Shown here: piece by piece, positions 48,553 through 59,867 of the stretch
Layout of the letters: each line of letters opens with the position of its first letter
How positions within the stretch are numbered: position 1 is the stretch's first letter
DNA from: Pseudoxanthomonas sp. JBR18
GTDB taxonomy: Bacteria > Pseudomonadota > Gammaproteobacteria > Xanthomonadales > Xanthomonadaceae
Reading direction: 5' to 3'
Length of the DNA: 64,000 nt
Assembly: GCF_028198165.1 (NCBI RefSeq)
Contig: NZ_CP116339.1
Location: 1,557,001-1,621,000 of the forward strand
The notes under the pieces: generated by a model
What the model saw: only the letters and a program-made list of their open reading frames with translations
Database searches by the model: none
What the model was told of the DNA's origin: nothing
Made by a program: the position numbers and the translations under genes

Positions 48553-48993
48553 TCAACCGGTTGCAGCGTCCGGCGTGGAATGGGAAGAAGGTGGCGTCAT
48601 CTGCGCGGGGCGCATTGTGCCGTCGGGGCCCGGAGCGGGCAACGCACCGGCGCGTTGCAACAGGCCGTCGAAGGCCGCGCGCAGCTGCGCGGGCGAGGCC
48701 TTCGCCGCCGGTGGGCGGGCCACCAGCACGTAATCGCCCGCGGGCAGACGCGGACGCAGGGAACGGAAATATTCGCGCAGCGCACGCTTGATCCGGTTGC
48801 GGCCGACTGCATGTCGGTCGACCTTGCGCGACACGGCCAGTCCCAGCCGGGCGCCCTCGCCGCCCGCCGCGAAATGCAGGGCCAGCATCGGCGCCGCCGT
48901 GCGACGTGCGACATCGAACACCCGCGCATACTCCGCCGACGTCCGCACGCGGGCGGATCGGGGAAAGGTGCGACGGGTCGATTCAGGACTCAT
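48553..48993 (-). CDS. rnpA: ribonuclease P protein component
   Basis: A 146-residue basic protein, the C5 subunit of RNase P, needed for 5' maturation of tRNA. The signature [14 protein letters not shown] (RNR motif) and [17 protein letters not shown] at the N-terminus, [18 protein letters not shown] and DYVLVARP are visible. It carries a C-terminal extension (about residues 115-146, ending [11 protein letters not shown]) rich in Pro and Ser, which is beyond the usual 115-120 residues. It lies 91 bp behind rpmH on the same strand, in the classical order. Confidence 0.97.
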   Translation of the reverse strand: MSPESTRRTFPRSARVRTSAEYARVFDVARRTAAPMLALHFAAGGEGARLGLAVSRKVDRHAVGRNRIKRALREYFRSLRPRLPAGDYVLVARPPAAKASPAQLRAAFDGLLQRAGALPAPGPDGTMRPAQMTPPSSHSTPDAATG

Positions 48994-49002
48994 GGCACGA
49001 CA

Positions 49003-49031
49003 AAGCCCGCACCGTTGCGCGGCGCGGGCTT
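49003..49031 (-). terminator. stem-loop between rpmH and rnpA
   Basis: Arms AAGCCCGC (49003-49010) and GCGGGCTT (49024-49031) pair perfectly; further pairing in the loop is possible. On the minus strand TTTG follows. It lies 10 bp before the rnpA start. It could be a partial terminator that gives more rpmH than rnpA message. Confidence 0.5.
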
Positions 49032-49084
49032 GGTGTGCAAACGCAATGCGGTGGCGGAGCCGCGCGCCGGGCGCGGCACCGGCA

Positions 49085-49225
49085 TCAGGCGCAGAGCGTC
49101 TTGCGGCCCTTGGCGCGACGACGGGCGAGAATCTTGCGGCCGTCAGCGGTCTTCATGCGGGCACGGAAGCCGTGGTCGCGCTTGCGCTTGAGGTTGCTGG
49201 GCTGGTAGGTGCGCTTGGTGGCCAT
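49085..49225 (-). CDS. rpmH: 50S ribosomal protein L34
   Basis: A 46-residue protein from ATG 49225 to TGA 49085. It reads [20 protein letters not shown] then [20 protein letters not shown], ending RKTLCA; this is the almost invariant L34 sequence ([22 protein letters not shown]). It is the first gene of the rpmH-rnpA-yidC row running away from dnaA. The 197-bp interval to dnaA holds two DnaA-box-like sites. Confidence 0.98.
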   Translation of the reverse strand: MATKRTYQPSNLKRKRDHGFRARMKTADGRKILARRRAKGRKTLCA

Positions 49226-49299
49226 GGGGCACTCTAAGGCGTATGCGTGGAAAGAACCGGAAATTCTACGGGGCGATATTTCCGCGCGTCAAGTCTGGC

Positions 49300-49320
49300 T
49301 GTGGATGAGACTGTGGATGA
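49300..49320. other. pair of DnaA-box-like sites upstream of dnaA
   Basis: TGTGGATGA occurs twice, at 49300-49308 and 49312-49320, each one base off the DnaA box TGTGGATAA and with identical orientation. They lie about 103 bp ahead of the dnaA start, between rpmH and dnaA. Such sites could allow DnaA to repress its own gene or contribute to the origin. Confidence 0.6.
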
Positions 49321-49422
49321 GCCGTGGGTAGGTCCATCGGGCGTGGTAACCTGCCCCGCCCATTTTCCCACGTGCCACGCTGGTTCCGCGACGGATCCGG
49401 CGGGGTCGGATGATTGATCTCA

Positions 49423-50757
49423 ATGGAAGCCTGGCCCCGCTGTCTCGAACGCCTGGAAGCCGAACTGCCGGCCGAAGACGTCCATACCTGGCTCAAGCCG
49501 CTGCAGGCCGAACAGCGTCCCGACGCGGTCGTGCTGTACGCGCCCAACGCCTTCATCGTCGACCAGGTGCGCGAGCGCTACCTGCCGCGCATCCGCGAAC
49601 TGCTCGACCACTACGCCGGTTCGGCGCAGGTGTCGCTGGCGGTCGGGTCCCGGGCCAAGGCGCCCGAGCCGGCCACGCAGGCGCCCGCCCCGGCCTCGCT
49701 GGGCACCACGGCCACCGCCTCGTCCGAGCCGTTCGCCGGCAACCTGGATTCGCACTACACCTTCGATAACTTCGTCGAGGGCCGCAGCAACCAGCTGGGA
49801 CGCGCCGCCGCCTGGCAGGCCGCGCAGAAGCCCGGCGACCGCTCGCACAACCCGCTGCTGCTGTACGGGGGCACCGGCCTGGGCAAGACCCACCTGATGT
49901 TCGCCGCCGGCAACGAGCTGCGCCGGCAGAACCCGGCTGCGCGCGTGCTGTACCTGCGTTCGGAGCAGTTCTTCAGCGCCATGACCAAGGCGCTGATCGA
50001 ACGCTCGATGGACCAGTTCAAGCGCCGCTTCCAGCAGGTCGATGCGCTGCTGATCGACGATATCCAGTTCTTCGCCGGCAAGGACCGCACCCAGGAAGAG
50101 TTCTTCCACACCTTCAACGCGCTGTTCGATGGCCGCCAGCAGATCATCCTGACCTGCGACCGCTATCCGCGCGAGGTCGAAGGCCTGGAGCCGCGACTGA
50201 AATCGCGCCTGGCCTGGGGCCTGTCGGTGGCCATCGACCCCCCGGACTTCGAGACCCGCGCGGCGATCGTGCTGTCCAAGGCGGCCGAGCGCGGCACCCA
50301 CATCCCCGACGATGTGGCCTTCCTGCTGGCCAAGAAGATGCGCTCCAACGTGCGCGACCTGGAAGGGGCGCTCAACACGCTGGCCGCGCGCGCCAACTTC
50401 CTGGGTAAGGCGATCACGCCCGAGTTCGCCCAGGAGACCCTGCGCGACCTGCTGCGCGCCCAGCAGCAGGCCATCGGCATCCCCAACATCCAGAAGACCG
50501 TGGCCGACTACTACGGCCTGCAGATCAAGGACCTGCTGTCCAAGCGCCGCACGCGCTCACTGGCGCGTCCGCGCCAGATGGCCATGGCCCTGACCAAGGA
50601 ACTGACCGAACACAGCCTTCCCGAGATCGGCGATGCCTTCGCCGGGCGCGACCACACCACCGTGCTGCACGCCTGCCGCCAGATCCGCACGCTGATGGAG
50701 TCCGACGGCAAGCTGAAGGAAGACTGGGACAAGCTCATCCGCAAGTTGAGCGAATGA
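49423..50757 (+). CDS. dnaA: chromosomal replication initiator DnaA
   Basis: A 444-residue initiator. Domain I starts [20 protein letters not shown], a sequence typical of Xanthomonadaceae; a TTG three codons earlier (49414) is an alternative. A low-complexity Ala/Pro linker (about 75-105) is domain II. The AAA+ domain III has Walker [11 protein letters not shown] and Walker [12 protein letters not shown]; domain IV has the DNA-binding signature [12 protein letters not shown] and [15 protein letters not shown]. It binds DnaA boxes and opens the origin. It is the first gene of the dnaA-dnaN-recF-gyrB row, and the next spacer is the likely oriC. Confidence 0.98.
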   Translation: MEAWPRCLERLEAELPAEDVHTWLKPLQAEQRPDAVVLYAPNAFIVDQVRERYLPRIRELLDHYAGSAQVSLAVGSRAKAPEPATQAPAPASLGTTATASSEPFAGNLDSHYTFDNFVEGRSNQLGRAAAWQAAQKPGDRSHNPLLLYGGTGLGKTHLMFAAGNELRRQNPAARVLYLRSEQFFSAMTKALIERSMDQFKRRFQQVDALLIDDIQFFAGKDRTQEEFFHTFNALFDGRQQIILTCDRYPREVEGLEPRLKSRLAWGLSVAIDPPDFETRAAIVLSKAAERGTHIPDDVAFLLAKKMRSNVRDLEGALNTLAARANFLGKAITPEFAQETLRDLLRAQQQAIGIPNIQKTVADYYGLQIKDLLSKRRTRSLARPRQMAMALTKELTEHSLPEIGDAFAGRDHTTVLHACRQIRTLMESDGKLKEDWDKLIRKLSE

Positions 50758-51050
50758 GGCGCGCCCCGCGCCCGGCCAGTGGCTATGCTGTGCGCACCAC
50801 GCCGGGGCTGAACAAGCAGTGGGTGGCAGGGGGTCCAAGCTGTGGATAAGAGGTGGATGGAATCGAAGCGCAAAACTGTCCACAGCTTTTCCCGCAGGAA
50901 GTACCGCCGCTATGCACCGGGTTTCATTGCTAAAAAGTGGATACGAAACAGCAAGTTAGGTGAGTTTTACCGTTAAGTGCGGGCCACCATCACCACCAGC
51001 TTTTAAGATTTATACACTTCTAAAAACCTAGAGCACCGGGACATCACACG
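50758..51050. other. probable chromosomal origin oriC (dnaA-dnaN spacer)
   Basis: A 293-bp gene-free interval. DnaA-box-like sites: TGTGGATAA (50841-50849, exact), CTGTCCACA (50876-50884, two mismatches), AGTGGATAC (50936-50944, two mismatches in reverse) and TTATACACT (51010-51018, one mismatch). The right half (about 50920-51030) is clearly richer in A and T than its surroundings, for example TTTTAAGATTTATACACTTC, and could be the unwinding element. The position between dnaA and dnaN is the origin known for Xanthomonas. The change of gene direction at dnaA supports it. Confidence 0.82.
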
Positions 51051-52154
51051 ATGCGTTTCAGCCTTCAGCGAGAAGCTTTCCTCAAACCCCTGGCGCAGGT
51101 CGTCAATGTTGTGGAGCGTCGTCAGACCCTCCCCGTGCTGGCCAATTTCCTGGTGCAGGTGCAGAACGGCCAGCTTTCCCTGACTGGCACCGATCTGGAA
51201 GTGGAGATGATCGCCCGCACCGCGGTCGAGGATGCCCAGGACGGGGAAACGACGATTCCGGCGCGCAAGCTGTTCGAAATCGTGCGCGCCCTGCCCGACG
51301 GCAGCCGGATCACTGTCACCCAGACTGGGGACAAGATCACCGTGGCCGCTGGCCGCAGCCGGTTCACTCTGGCGACTCTGCCAGCCAATGACTTCCCCTC
51401 CGTGGACGAGGTCGAGGCGACCGAACAGGTCACCGTGCCGGAAGCGGCGCTGAAGGAGCTGATCGAACGCACCGCGTTCGCCATGGCCCAGCAGGACGTG
51501 CGCTACTACCTCAATGGTTTGCTGTTCGACTTGCGCGATACCGCGCTGCGCTGTGTGGCGACCGATGGGCATCGCTTGGCGCTGTGCGAGTCGGGCCTGG
51601 AGACCGGCGGTAGCCTGACCAAGCGGCAGATCATCGTGCCGCGCAAGGGCGTGACCGAGCTGCAGCGCCTGCTGGAAGGCGGGGACCGTGTGCTGGAGCT
51701 GGAAGTGGGCCGTAGCCACATCCGGGTCAAGCGCGACGATGTCACTTTTACCTCCAAGCTGATCGATGGACGCTTCCCCGATTACGAGGCGGTGATCCCG
51801 ATCGGCGCGGATATCGAGGTGAAGCTCGACCGTGAAGTGCTGCGTGCCGCGTTGCAGCGCGCCGCGATCCTGTCCAACGAGAAGTACCGCGGCGTGCGTG
51901 TCGAGGTGTCGCCGGGACAGTTGAAGATCAGCGCCCACAACCCCGAGCAGGAAGAAGCGCAGGAAGAAATCGAGGCGGACACCAAGGTGGACGGCCTGGC
52001 GATCGGCTTCAACGTGAACTACCTGCTGGACGCGCTGTCCGCCCTGCGCGGGGAACACATCGTGATCCAGCTGCGTGACGCCAATTCTTCAGCTCTGGTG
52101 CGGGAGGCCGGCAGTGACCGGTCCCGGCATGTGGTCATGCCGCTGCGCCTCTGA
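51051..52154 (+). CDS. dnaN: DNA polymerase III sliding clamp (beta subunit)
   Basis: A 367-residue protein with the three clamp domains. It begins MRFSLQREAFLKPLAQVVNV and has the usual LPVLANFLVQ, DLEVEMIART, KLIDGRFPDYEAVIP (in the second-third domain hinge) and YLLDALSALRGEHIVIQL segments, ending VMPLRL, the motif that forms part of the peptide-binding groove. The length is that of the family. The start follows the oriC spacer, so its promoter lies in or near the origin. Confidence 0.98.
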   Translation: MRFSLQREAFLKPLAQVVNVVERRQTLPVLANFLVQVQNGQLSLTGTDLEVEMIARTAVEDAQDGETTIPARKLFEIVRALPDGSRITVTQTGDKITVAAGRSRFTLATLPANDFPSVDEVEATEQVTVPEAALKELIERTAFAMAQQDVRYYLNGLLFDLRDTALRCVATDGHRLALCESGLETGGSLTKRQIIVPRKGVTELQRLLEGGDRVLELEVGRSHIRVKRDDVTFTSKLIDGRFPDYEAVIPIGADIEVKLDREVLRAALQRAAILSNEKYRGVRVEVSPGQLKISAHNPEQEEAQEEIEADTKVDGLAIGFNVNYLLDALSALRGEHIVIQLRDANSSALVREAGSDRSRHVVMPLRL

Positions 52155-52162
52155 CGCGACGC

Positions 52163-52178
52163 AGTTCCACGTGAAACA
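52163..52178. other. parS site 1 (dnaN-recF spacer)
   Basis: AGTTCCACGTGAAACA, 15 of 16 bases like the ParB site TGTTYCACGTGRAACA. It lies eight bases behind the dnaN stop. Confidence 0.85.
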
Positions 52179-52238
52179 CCCTGCAACGCCCGGATTCGTC
52201 CGGGCGTTGCGCTTTCCATCCCAGGCAGACGGTTCGAT

Positions 52239-53321
52239 ATGCAGGTCAGGCGACTCACAGTGGCAGGTCTTCGGCGATTCGAACACGTCGAGCTAGCTCC
52301 TGCCCCGGGTTTGAATCTCATCACCGGCGATAACGGGGCCGGCAAGACCAGCCTGCTGGAAGCGCTGCATCTGATGGCCTGGGGACGGAGCTTCCGCGGG
52401 CGTGTTCGCGACGGGCTGATCAGGACGGGGGCGACTGCGGTCGAAGTCTTTGTCGAGTGGGACGAAGGGGCCGAGGCGCGGGTGCGCCGTGCGGGACTGC
52501 GTCATTCGGGGCAGGAGTGGACAGGCCGCCTGGACGGGGAGAAGGTTCACCAGCTCGGCGATCTGTGCGCGGCGCTCGCGGTCGTGAGCTTCGAGCCCGG
52601 CAGCCACGCGCTGGTCACTGGCGGCGGCGAACCGCGTCGTCGCTTTCTGGACTGGGGCCTGTTCCACGTGGAACCTGACTTCCTGCCGGTCTGGCGGCGT
52701 TACAACCGCGCCTTGAAGCAGCGCAACGCGCTCCTGAAAGCCGGTGGATCCACGCATCAGCTGGACGCCTGGGACGCGGAGCTTGCCGATAGCGGCGAAA
52801 GCCTCACCCTGCACCGTCTGGCTTACCTGGAGCGCCTGTCTCCCGTGCTCCAGCAGGCGGCTGGCGACCTGGTCGGCATGCTGGGCGAAGCCGCGCTGCA
52901 GTTCTCACCCGGCTGGAAACGGCAGGAACTCGGGCTGGCGGACGCGCTGTTGGTGAACCGCGAGCGGGATCGTCAGTTTGGCCACACCGGCGTTGGACCG
53001 CATCGCGCGGACTGGCATGTCGGCTACGCGACCCTGCCCCAGCGCGAACCGTTGTCCCGGGGGCAGGCCAAGCTCACAGCCCTGTCCTGCCTGCTCGCAC
53101 AGGCAGAAGACTATGCCTCGGTCCGCGGTCAATGGCCCATCGTCGCCCTGGACGACCTGGCCTCGGAACTGGATCGCCGCCATCAGGCGGCCGTGCTGGC
53201 GCGGTTGCAGGCCACCGGCGCCCAGATCTTCCTTACCGGGACCGAGCCGCCCCCTTCCCTGGATCCGACGACCGTCCAGGCGCGGTTCCACGTGGAACAC
53301 GGACAGGTCACTGCCCCGTAA
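52239..53321 (+). CDS. recF: DNA replication and repair protein RecF
   Basis: A 360-residue SMC-like ATPase that helps load RecA on gapped DNA with RecO and RecR. Walker A GDNGAGKTSLLEAL is at residues about 30-43, the signature LSRGQAKLTALSCLL at about 270, and Walker B PIVALDDLASELDRRH at about 300. N-terminal MQVRRLTVAGLRRFEHVEL is typical. The gene carries a parS-type palindrome inside its coding sequence (52660-52675), and another at its 3' end. The coding sequence fits both uses. Confidence 0.97.
   Translation: MQVRRLTVAGLRRFEHVELAPAPGLNLITGDNGAGKTSLLEALHLMAWGRSFRGRVRDGLIRTGATAVEVFVEWDEGAEARVRRAGLRHSGQEWTGRLDGEKVHQLGDLCAALAVVSFEPGSHALVTGGGEPRRRFLDWGLFHVEPDFLPVWRRYNRALKQRNALLKAGGSTHQLDAWDAELADSGESLTLHRLAYLERLSPVLQQAAGDLVGMLGEAALQFSPGWKRQELGLADALLVNRERDRQFGHTGVGPHRADWHVGYATLPQREPLSRGQAKLTALSCLLAQAEDYASVRGQWPIVALDDLASELDRRHQAAVLARLQATGAQIFLTGTEPPPSLDPTTVQARFHVEHGQVTAP
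52660..52675. other. parS site 2 (inside recF)
   Basis: TGTTCCACGTGGAACC differs from the perfect palindrome TGTTCCACGTGGAACA only in the last base. It encodes residues LFHVE of RecF. Confidence 0.85.
53284..53299. other. parS site 3 (3' end of recF)
   Basis: GGTTCCACGTGGAACA differs from the perfect palindrome only in the first base. It lies 22 bp ahead of the recF stop and encodes FHVEH; the same FHVE codons occur at site 2. Confidence 0.85.
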
Positions 53322-53341
53322 CCTGCTATCCGGTGTTCTGA

Positions 53342-55915
<2,574 letters not shown>

Positions 55916-55947
55916 CGCCGCGCTCGCGCACGCAAGCCCGCGTCGTC

Positions 55948-56760
55948 ATGGTCCCCACGCCATTAGACCCGCCCCCGCTGCCGCTGGGCCGTGCCCTGCG
56001 ACGCTTTGCACTGGACGTGCTGATCGTGTCGGTGTTGTTCGCCCTGCTCTCGCTGCTGGGCGGCGTGGGCTGGGGCGTGTGGCGCGGCGTGATGATCGCG
56101 CTGCACGGCGAAGCGAGCGGCCAGGACGCGCATGCCATCATGGCCGCGGTCGGCCAGCCCGGGCCACTGGCCACGATGCTCCTGAGCATCGTCGGGGTGG
56201 GTGGAACGGCCTTGATTGCCCTGCTGTGGCGCGCCCCGCCCCGGGCGTCCGAGCGCCAGGTTGCGCGTCAGGCCATGCGTCTGCCCGCCACGTGGTTGTT
56301 GGCGCTGATGGCCGGCAGCGTGGCGATCCTGTGCAGCATCGTCGTCGGCCAGGTCGCGGCCTCGATGCAGGAACAGCTGGATCCATCGAACATGAGCCTG
56401 GTGCGCGGCACGCTGGGGCGCTACCCCGCGCTGCTGGTGCTGTTCGCGGTGATCCTGGCGCCGATCTACGAGGAGGTCCTGTTCCGCCGCGTGCTGTTCC
56501 GTCGGCTGTGGCAGGACGGCTGGCCGATCCTGGGCATGGCGGCCAGCGGGCTGCTGTTTGCCTTCATGCACGAGCCTCCGCTGCTGGGCGGCAAGTCCCT
56601 GGCCGCCGCGCTTCCGCTGTGGGCGGTCTACACGGCGATGGGCATCGTCTTCGCCTGGGTCTATCGTCGCACCGGGTCCCTGGCCGCCTCCATCCTGGCC
56701 CACGGACTCAATAACGCGTTCGCGATCGGGATGATGCTGGCGTTCGGCATCTCCACCTGA
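55948..56760 (+). CDS. CPBP-family intramembrane glutamic endopeptidase
   Basis: A 270-residue membrane protein with about seven hydrophobic segments. It shows the CPBP (CAAX-processing/bacteriocin-processing, Abi) motifs: EEVLFRRVLFRRL (the EExxxR motif 1), FAFMHEPP (FxxxH motif 2) and LAHGLNNAF (HxxxN motif 3) with the catalytic glutamate and histidine. Such proteases cut membrane peptides or act in maturation of regulators; target unknown. It starts 32 bp behind gyrB and may be transcribed with it. Confidence 0.92.
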   Translation: MVPTPLDPPPLPLGRALRRFALDVLIVSVLFALLSLLGGVGWGVWRGVMIALHGEASGQDAHAIMAAVGQPGPLATMLLSIVGVGGTALIALLWRAPPRASERQVARQAMRLPATWLLALMAGSVAILCSIVVGQVAASMQEQLDPSNMSLVRGTLGRYPALLVLFAVILAPIYEEVLFRRVLFRRLWQDGWPILGMAASGLLFAFMHEPPLLGGKSLAAALPLWAVYTAMGIVFAWVYRRTGSLAASILAHGLNNAFAIGMMLAFGIST

Positions 56761-56810
56761 TCAATGGCGTTGACGCCGATTTCAGCACGGCATGGCAAGA
56801 CTGACACGCT

Positions 56811-57623
56811 ATGACAAACTCAAAAACTCGCCTTCGCTCAGCCCTAACCGGCCTTTCACTCGCCCTGCTGGTGACGGCCTGCGCGACCACTACCTCTTCG
56901 ACCGGCCGCCGCCAGCATGTGGGCGGGGTGTCCGAGCAACAGCTCGAACAGCTGGGCGCACAGGCCTTCGCCGAGGCCAAGCAGAAGCAGGCCCTCAGTC
57001 GTGATCCGAAACAGAACGCCTATGTGCGCTGCGTCGTTGACACCCTCGTCGCCCAGCTTCCCGCCCAGCAGCGCGGGATCGGCTGGGAGGTGGCGGTGTT
57101 TGCCGACCCGGAGGCCAATGCCTTCGCCCTACCCGGCGGCAAGGTCGGCGTGAACACGGGTATTTTTCCGGTGGCCAAGACACAGGATCAGCTCGCCGCC
57201 GTTGTCGCCCACGAAATCGGGCATGTGGTCGAACATCATTTCGACGAGCGTCTGACCAACCAAGTTGGCGCCTCCACGGCACTGCAGGTTCTCGGGGCAC
57301 TGGCTGGCGACTACGGCAGCCTGGTGACACAGGGCGGCGGCATCGCCGCCAATACCTTGTTCCTGCTCCCCAATTCCCGAGCGCAGGAAAGCGAAGCGGA
57401 CATCGTGGGCCAGCGCCTGATGGCCCAGGCCGGATTCGATCCACGCCAGGCGGTGACCCTGTGGCAGAACATGCTGGCCGCTGGCGGCAACCGTCCGCCC
57501 GCGTGGCTGTCCACGCATCCCGATCCCCAGGCGCGAATCCGTGAACTGGGGAGCCGCGCGGCCAGCCTGACCCCGGTCTGGGAGCAGGCCCGCGCCGCCG
57601 GCAGGCGTCCCACCTGCAGCTGA
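56811..57623 (+). CDS. M48-family metalloprotease lipoprotein
   Basis: A 270-residue zinc peptidase, with signal MTNSKTRLRSALTGLSLALLVTAC (lipobox VTAC, Cys at about 24). The zinc site is VVAHEIGHVVEHH (HExxH) with the third ligand glutamate in AQESEADIVG. It resembles the LoiP/YcaL-type outer-membrane M48 proteases, which cut misfolded outer-membrane proteins. Residues NAYVRCVVDTLVAQL and FALPGGKVGVNTGIF are usual around the active site. It lies 50 bp behind the CPBP protease gene. Confidence 0.94.
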   Translation: MTNSKTRLRSALTGLSLALLVTACATTTSSTGRRQHVGGVSEQQLEQLGAQAFAEAKQKQALSRDPKQNAYVRCVVDTLVAQLPAQQRGIGWEVAVFADPEANAFALPGGKVGVNTGIFPVAKTQDQLAAVVAHEIGHVVEHHFDERLTNQVGASTALQVLGALAGDYGSLVTQGGGIAANTLFLLPNSRAQESEADIVGQRLMAQAGFDPRQAVTLWQNMLAAGGNRPPAWLSTHPDPQARIRELGSRAASLTPVWEQARAAGRRPTCS

Positions 57624-57773
57624 AAACCGCGTGCGGTCCTACGCATCGGGTTAACAACGAAATCCGTACACATTGTTAAGACGATTCTGCTAGTTTCGCC
57701 GGCCCGGTCGATTCCCGGCCCGTCATCCAGCCCCCCGCATCCACGCTGCACCGATCCATGTAAGAGGTGATCC

Positions 57774-58961
57774 ATGTCCTTGCGCACTCCGAAACACGCC
57801 TTGCTCTCCCTGGCCGTCATTGGCCTGCTCGCCGGTACCGTTGCGGTCGACGCTTCGGCGCAGACGCGTGAGCGCGCAGAACGCAGCAAGAAGGGGGGCG
57901 ACTCCAAACAGGAGGAGATGTACCCCAACGCCACGCGCAAGGCGCCGGAAGCCAAGAACTCGCGCAAGATGGCGTCCAAGGCCAGCAAGATGATCGACGC
58001 CTACAACGACCAGGACTGGGCCAAGGCCCGAACCGACGCCGACGAGATCATCGCCAACAGCGACTCGAACGATTACGACAAGGCGCTGGCCGCGCAGATC
58101 GCCTCGCAGGCCGCGTACAACACCGACGACGAGGCCGCGACCAAGGCCTATCTCAAGCAAGCCATCGACCTCAACGCCCTGGACAACAACGGCCACTACC
58201 AGGCCATGTACATGCTCGCCCAGCTGCAGCTGCAGGACGAGCAGTACCAGGAAGGCCTGGCGACGCTCGACAAGTACATGACCGAGACCCAGTCCACCAA
58301 GCCGGAGGATCTGGCGCTCAAGGGGCAGGCGCTCTATCAGGCCGAGCGCTACGCCGAAGCGATCCCGCCCATGAAGCAGGCCATCGAATCCTCGCCCGAG
58401 CCCAAGGCGCAGTGGGTGCAGGTGCTGATGGCCAGCTACGACGCCAACAACCAGAGCGGCGAGGCGCTGAAGCTGGCCGAGCAACTGGCGGCCAAGTCAC
58501 CGGACGACAAGAACGCGCAGATGAACCTGGCGGTGATGTATTCCCAGAACGACCAGCCCGACAAAGCAGCCGCGATCCTGGACAAGCTGCGTACCTCGGG
58601 CAAGCTGACCGATCCCAAGGAGTATCGCCAGCTGTACGCCACCTACAGCAACATGGACGGCCACGAGAAGGACACCATCGCGGTGATCAACGATGGCCTG
58701 TCCAAGGGCGTGCTGCAGCCGAACCTGGAGGTCTATCAGATTCTGGCGCAGTCGTACTACTATTCGGATCAGCCTGCACAGGCCATCGATGCCTGGCAGA
58801 AGGCGGCTCCTTTGGACAGCACGGGCGAGACGTACCTCAATCTCGCACGCGTGCTGATGCAGGAGAATCGTCCCGCAGAGGCCAAGAAGGCCGCCCAATC
58901 TGCGCTGGACAAGGGGGTCAAGAAGCCGCAGGACGCGAAAGCGATCATTTCCGCGAAATGA
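57774..58961 (+). CDS. exported tetratricopeptide-repeat protein linked to the TonB system
   Basis: A 395-residue periplasmic protein. Signal peptide at residues 1-29 (MSLRTPKHALLSLAVIGLLAG, cut after ASA). A low-complexity charged stretch (TRERAERSKKGGDSKQEEM) follows, then TPR/Sel1-like helical repeats between about 75 and 390 (for example ATKAYLKQAIDLNALDNNG, ALYQAERYAEAIPPMKQAIE, NLARVLMQENRPAEAKKAA). It lies directly ahead of tonB, exbB and two exbD genes; TPR partners of TonB systems are known (TtpC in Vibrio). A role as a periplasmic scaffold of this TonB complex is an inference from position. Confidence 0.9.
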   Translation: MSLRTPKHALLSLAVIGLLAGTVAVDASAQTRERAERSKKGGDSKQEEMYPNATRKAPEAKNSRKMASKASKMIDAYNDQDWAKARTDADEIIANSDSNDYDKALAAQIASQAAYNTDDEAATKAYLKQAIDLNALDNNGHYQAMYMLAQLQLQDEQYQEGLATLDKYMTETQSTKPEDLALKGQALYQAERYAEAIPPMKQAIESSPEPKAQWVQVLMASYDANNQSGEALKLAEQLAAKSPDDKNAQMNLAVMYSQNDQPDKAAAILDKLRTSGKLTDPKEYRQLYATYSNMDGHEKDTIAVINDGLSKGVLQPNLEVYQILAQSYYYSDQPAQAIDAWQKAAPLDSTGETYLNLARVLMQENRPAEAKKAAQSALDKGVKKPQDAKAIISAK

Positions 58962-58996
58962 TCGTTTGAAACCGCTTTCAAGACAGCGAATAACTG

Positions 58997-59026
58997 TTGT
59001 CAAAGCGGCGAGAAATTGGGTTAAGC
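58997..59026 (+). promoter_or_regulatory. candidate promoter of tonB
   Basis: TTGTCA (58997-59002) and TTAAGC (59021-59026) are separated by 18 bases. They lie about 100 bp ahead of the tonB start, in the gap behind the TPR gene. The -10 box is weak. Confidence 0.4.
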
Positions 59027-59122
59027 TGGGGATTCCCCTGCACTTCTGCAGTGGAATCCAACCGAACCGACACCGGTGTGTGTACTCCACGCACACCCCG
59101 TTTCCATTGAGTCCACTGGCGC

Positions 59123-59797
59123 ATGGCTGAACAATTTGTCATTAATCGCTACAGAGAGCAGGAGGCCCCGTCCGGGCTGAACTGGTCCCGCATCATCGGC
59201 ATGGCCTTCGTCATCGCCCTGCACGTTGCGGTGTTCCTGCTGCTGTTGATCCCCGCCGTCGCGCCGCCGGCGCAGCAGGAGGAGGAGCAGAAGATGCTGG
59301 TACAGATCGTCGATCCGCCGCCGCCTCCCCCGCCGCCGCCGCCGCCGCCGCCGAAGCAGGAAACCCCGCCGCCGCCGGTCAAGGAACTGTCGCCGCCGAA
59401 GCCGACCCCGGTTCCGCCGCCGCCGGAAGCACCGCCGGTGGAAGTGCCCGATCCGCGTCCGGTCGATACCTATACCCCCCCGGCCCCGCCCGCCCCGCCT
59501 GCTCCGTCCCCGGACATCGGCGCCAGCGTGGACATCTCCTCGAAGAACATGAATCCGCCGCGCTATCCGCCGTCGGCTGCGCGTTCGGGCATCGAGGGGA
59601 CGGTGATCCTGATCATCGACGTGGATGCCAATGGCAACGTCACCAACGTCTCGGTCGAGAAGTCCAGTCGCAACCGCGATCTCGACCGTGCCGCGATGGA
59701 AGCAGCACGCAAGTGGCGCTTCAACCCCGGGACTTCCGGTGGCTCGAAAGTCGCAGGGCGCGTCCGCGTGCCGGTCGACTTCAGCATGGGCCGCTGA
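59123..59797 (+). CDS. tonB: energy transducer TonB
   Basis: A 224-residue transducer. The single membrane helix is IIGMAFVIALHVAVFLLLLIP (residues about 20-40), with the His in the helix (ALHVAVF) that is needed to couple with ExbBD. A proline-rich linker spans about 57-130, with a run of eleven or so prolines, and includes EAPPVEVPDPRPVDTYTPP. The C-terminal TonB domain holds NPPRYPPSAARSGIEGTVIL and DRAAMEAARKWRFNPG. It transmits the proton-motive force from ExbBD to outer membrane receptors. Translation starts at ATG 59123. It is followed by exbB and two exbD genes. Confidence 0.97.
   Translation: MAEQFVINRYREQEAPSGLNWSRIIGMAFVIALHVAVFLLLLIPAVAPPAQQEEEQKMLVQIVDPPPPPPPPPPPPPKQETPPPPVKELSPPKPTPVPPPPEAPPVEVPDPRPVDTYTPPAPPAPPAPSPDIGASVDISSKNMNPPRYPPSAARSGIEGTVILIIDVDANGNVTNVSVEKSSRNRDLDRAAMEAARKWRFNPGTSGGSKVAGRVRVPVDFSMGR
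59330..59353 (+). repeat. CCG trinucleotide repeat inside tonB
   Basis: Eight perfect CCG copies in frame, each coding for proline, with more CCG/CCC codons around. It forms part of the periplasm-spanning polyproline linker. Perfect triplet runs of this size can change copy number without frameshift. Confidence 0.9.
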
Positions 59798-59867
59798 TCC
59801 CGAACCGTTTCACCAAAACAAGCGTCACCTAACCTAATCCACCAAATTTCCAACAAAGGTAAGCGTC

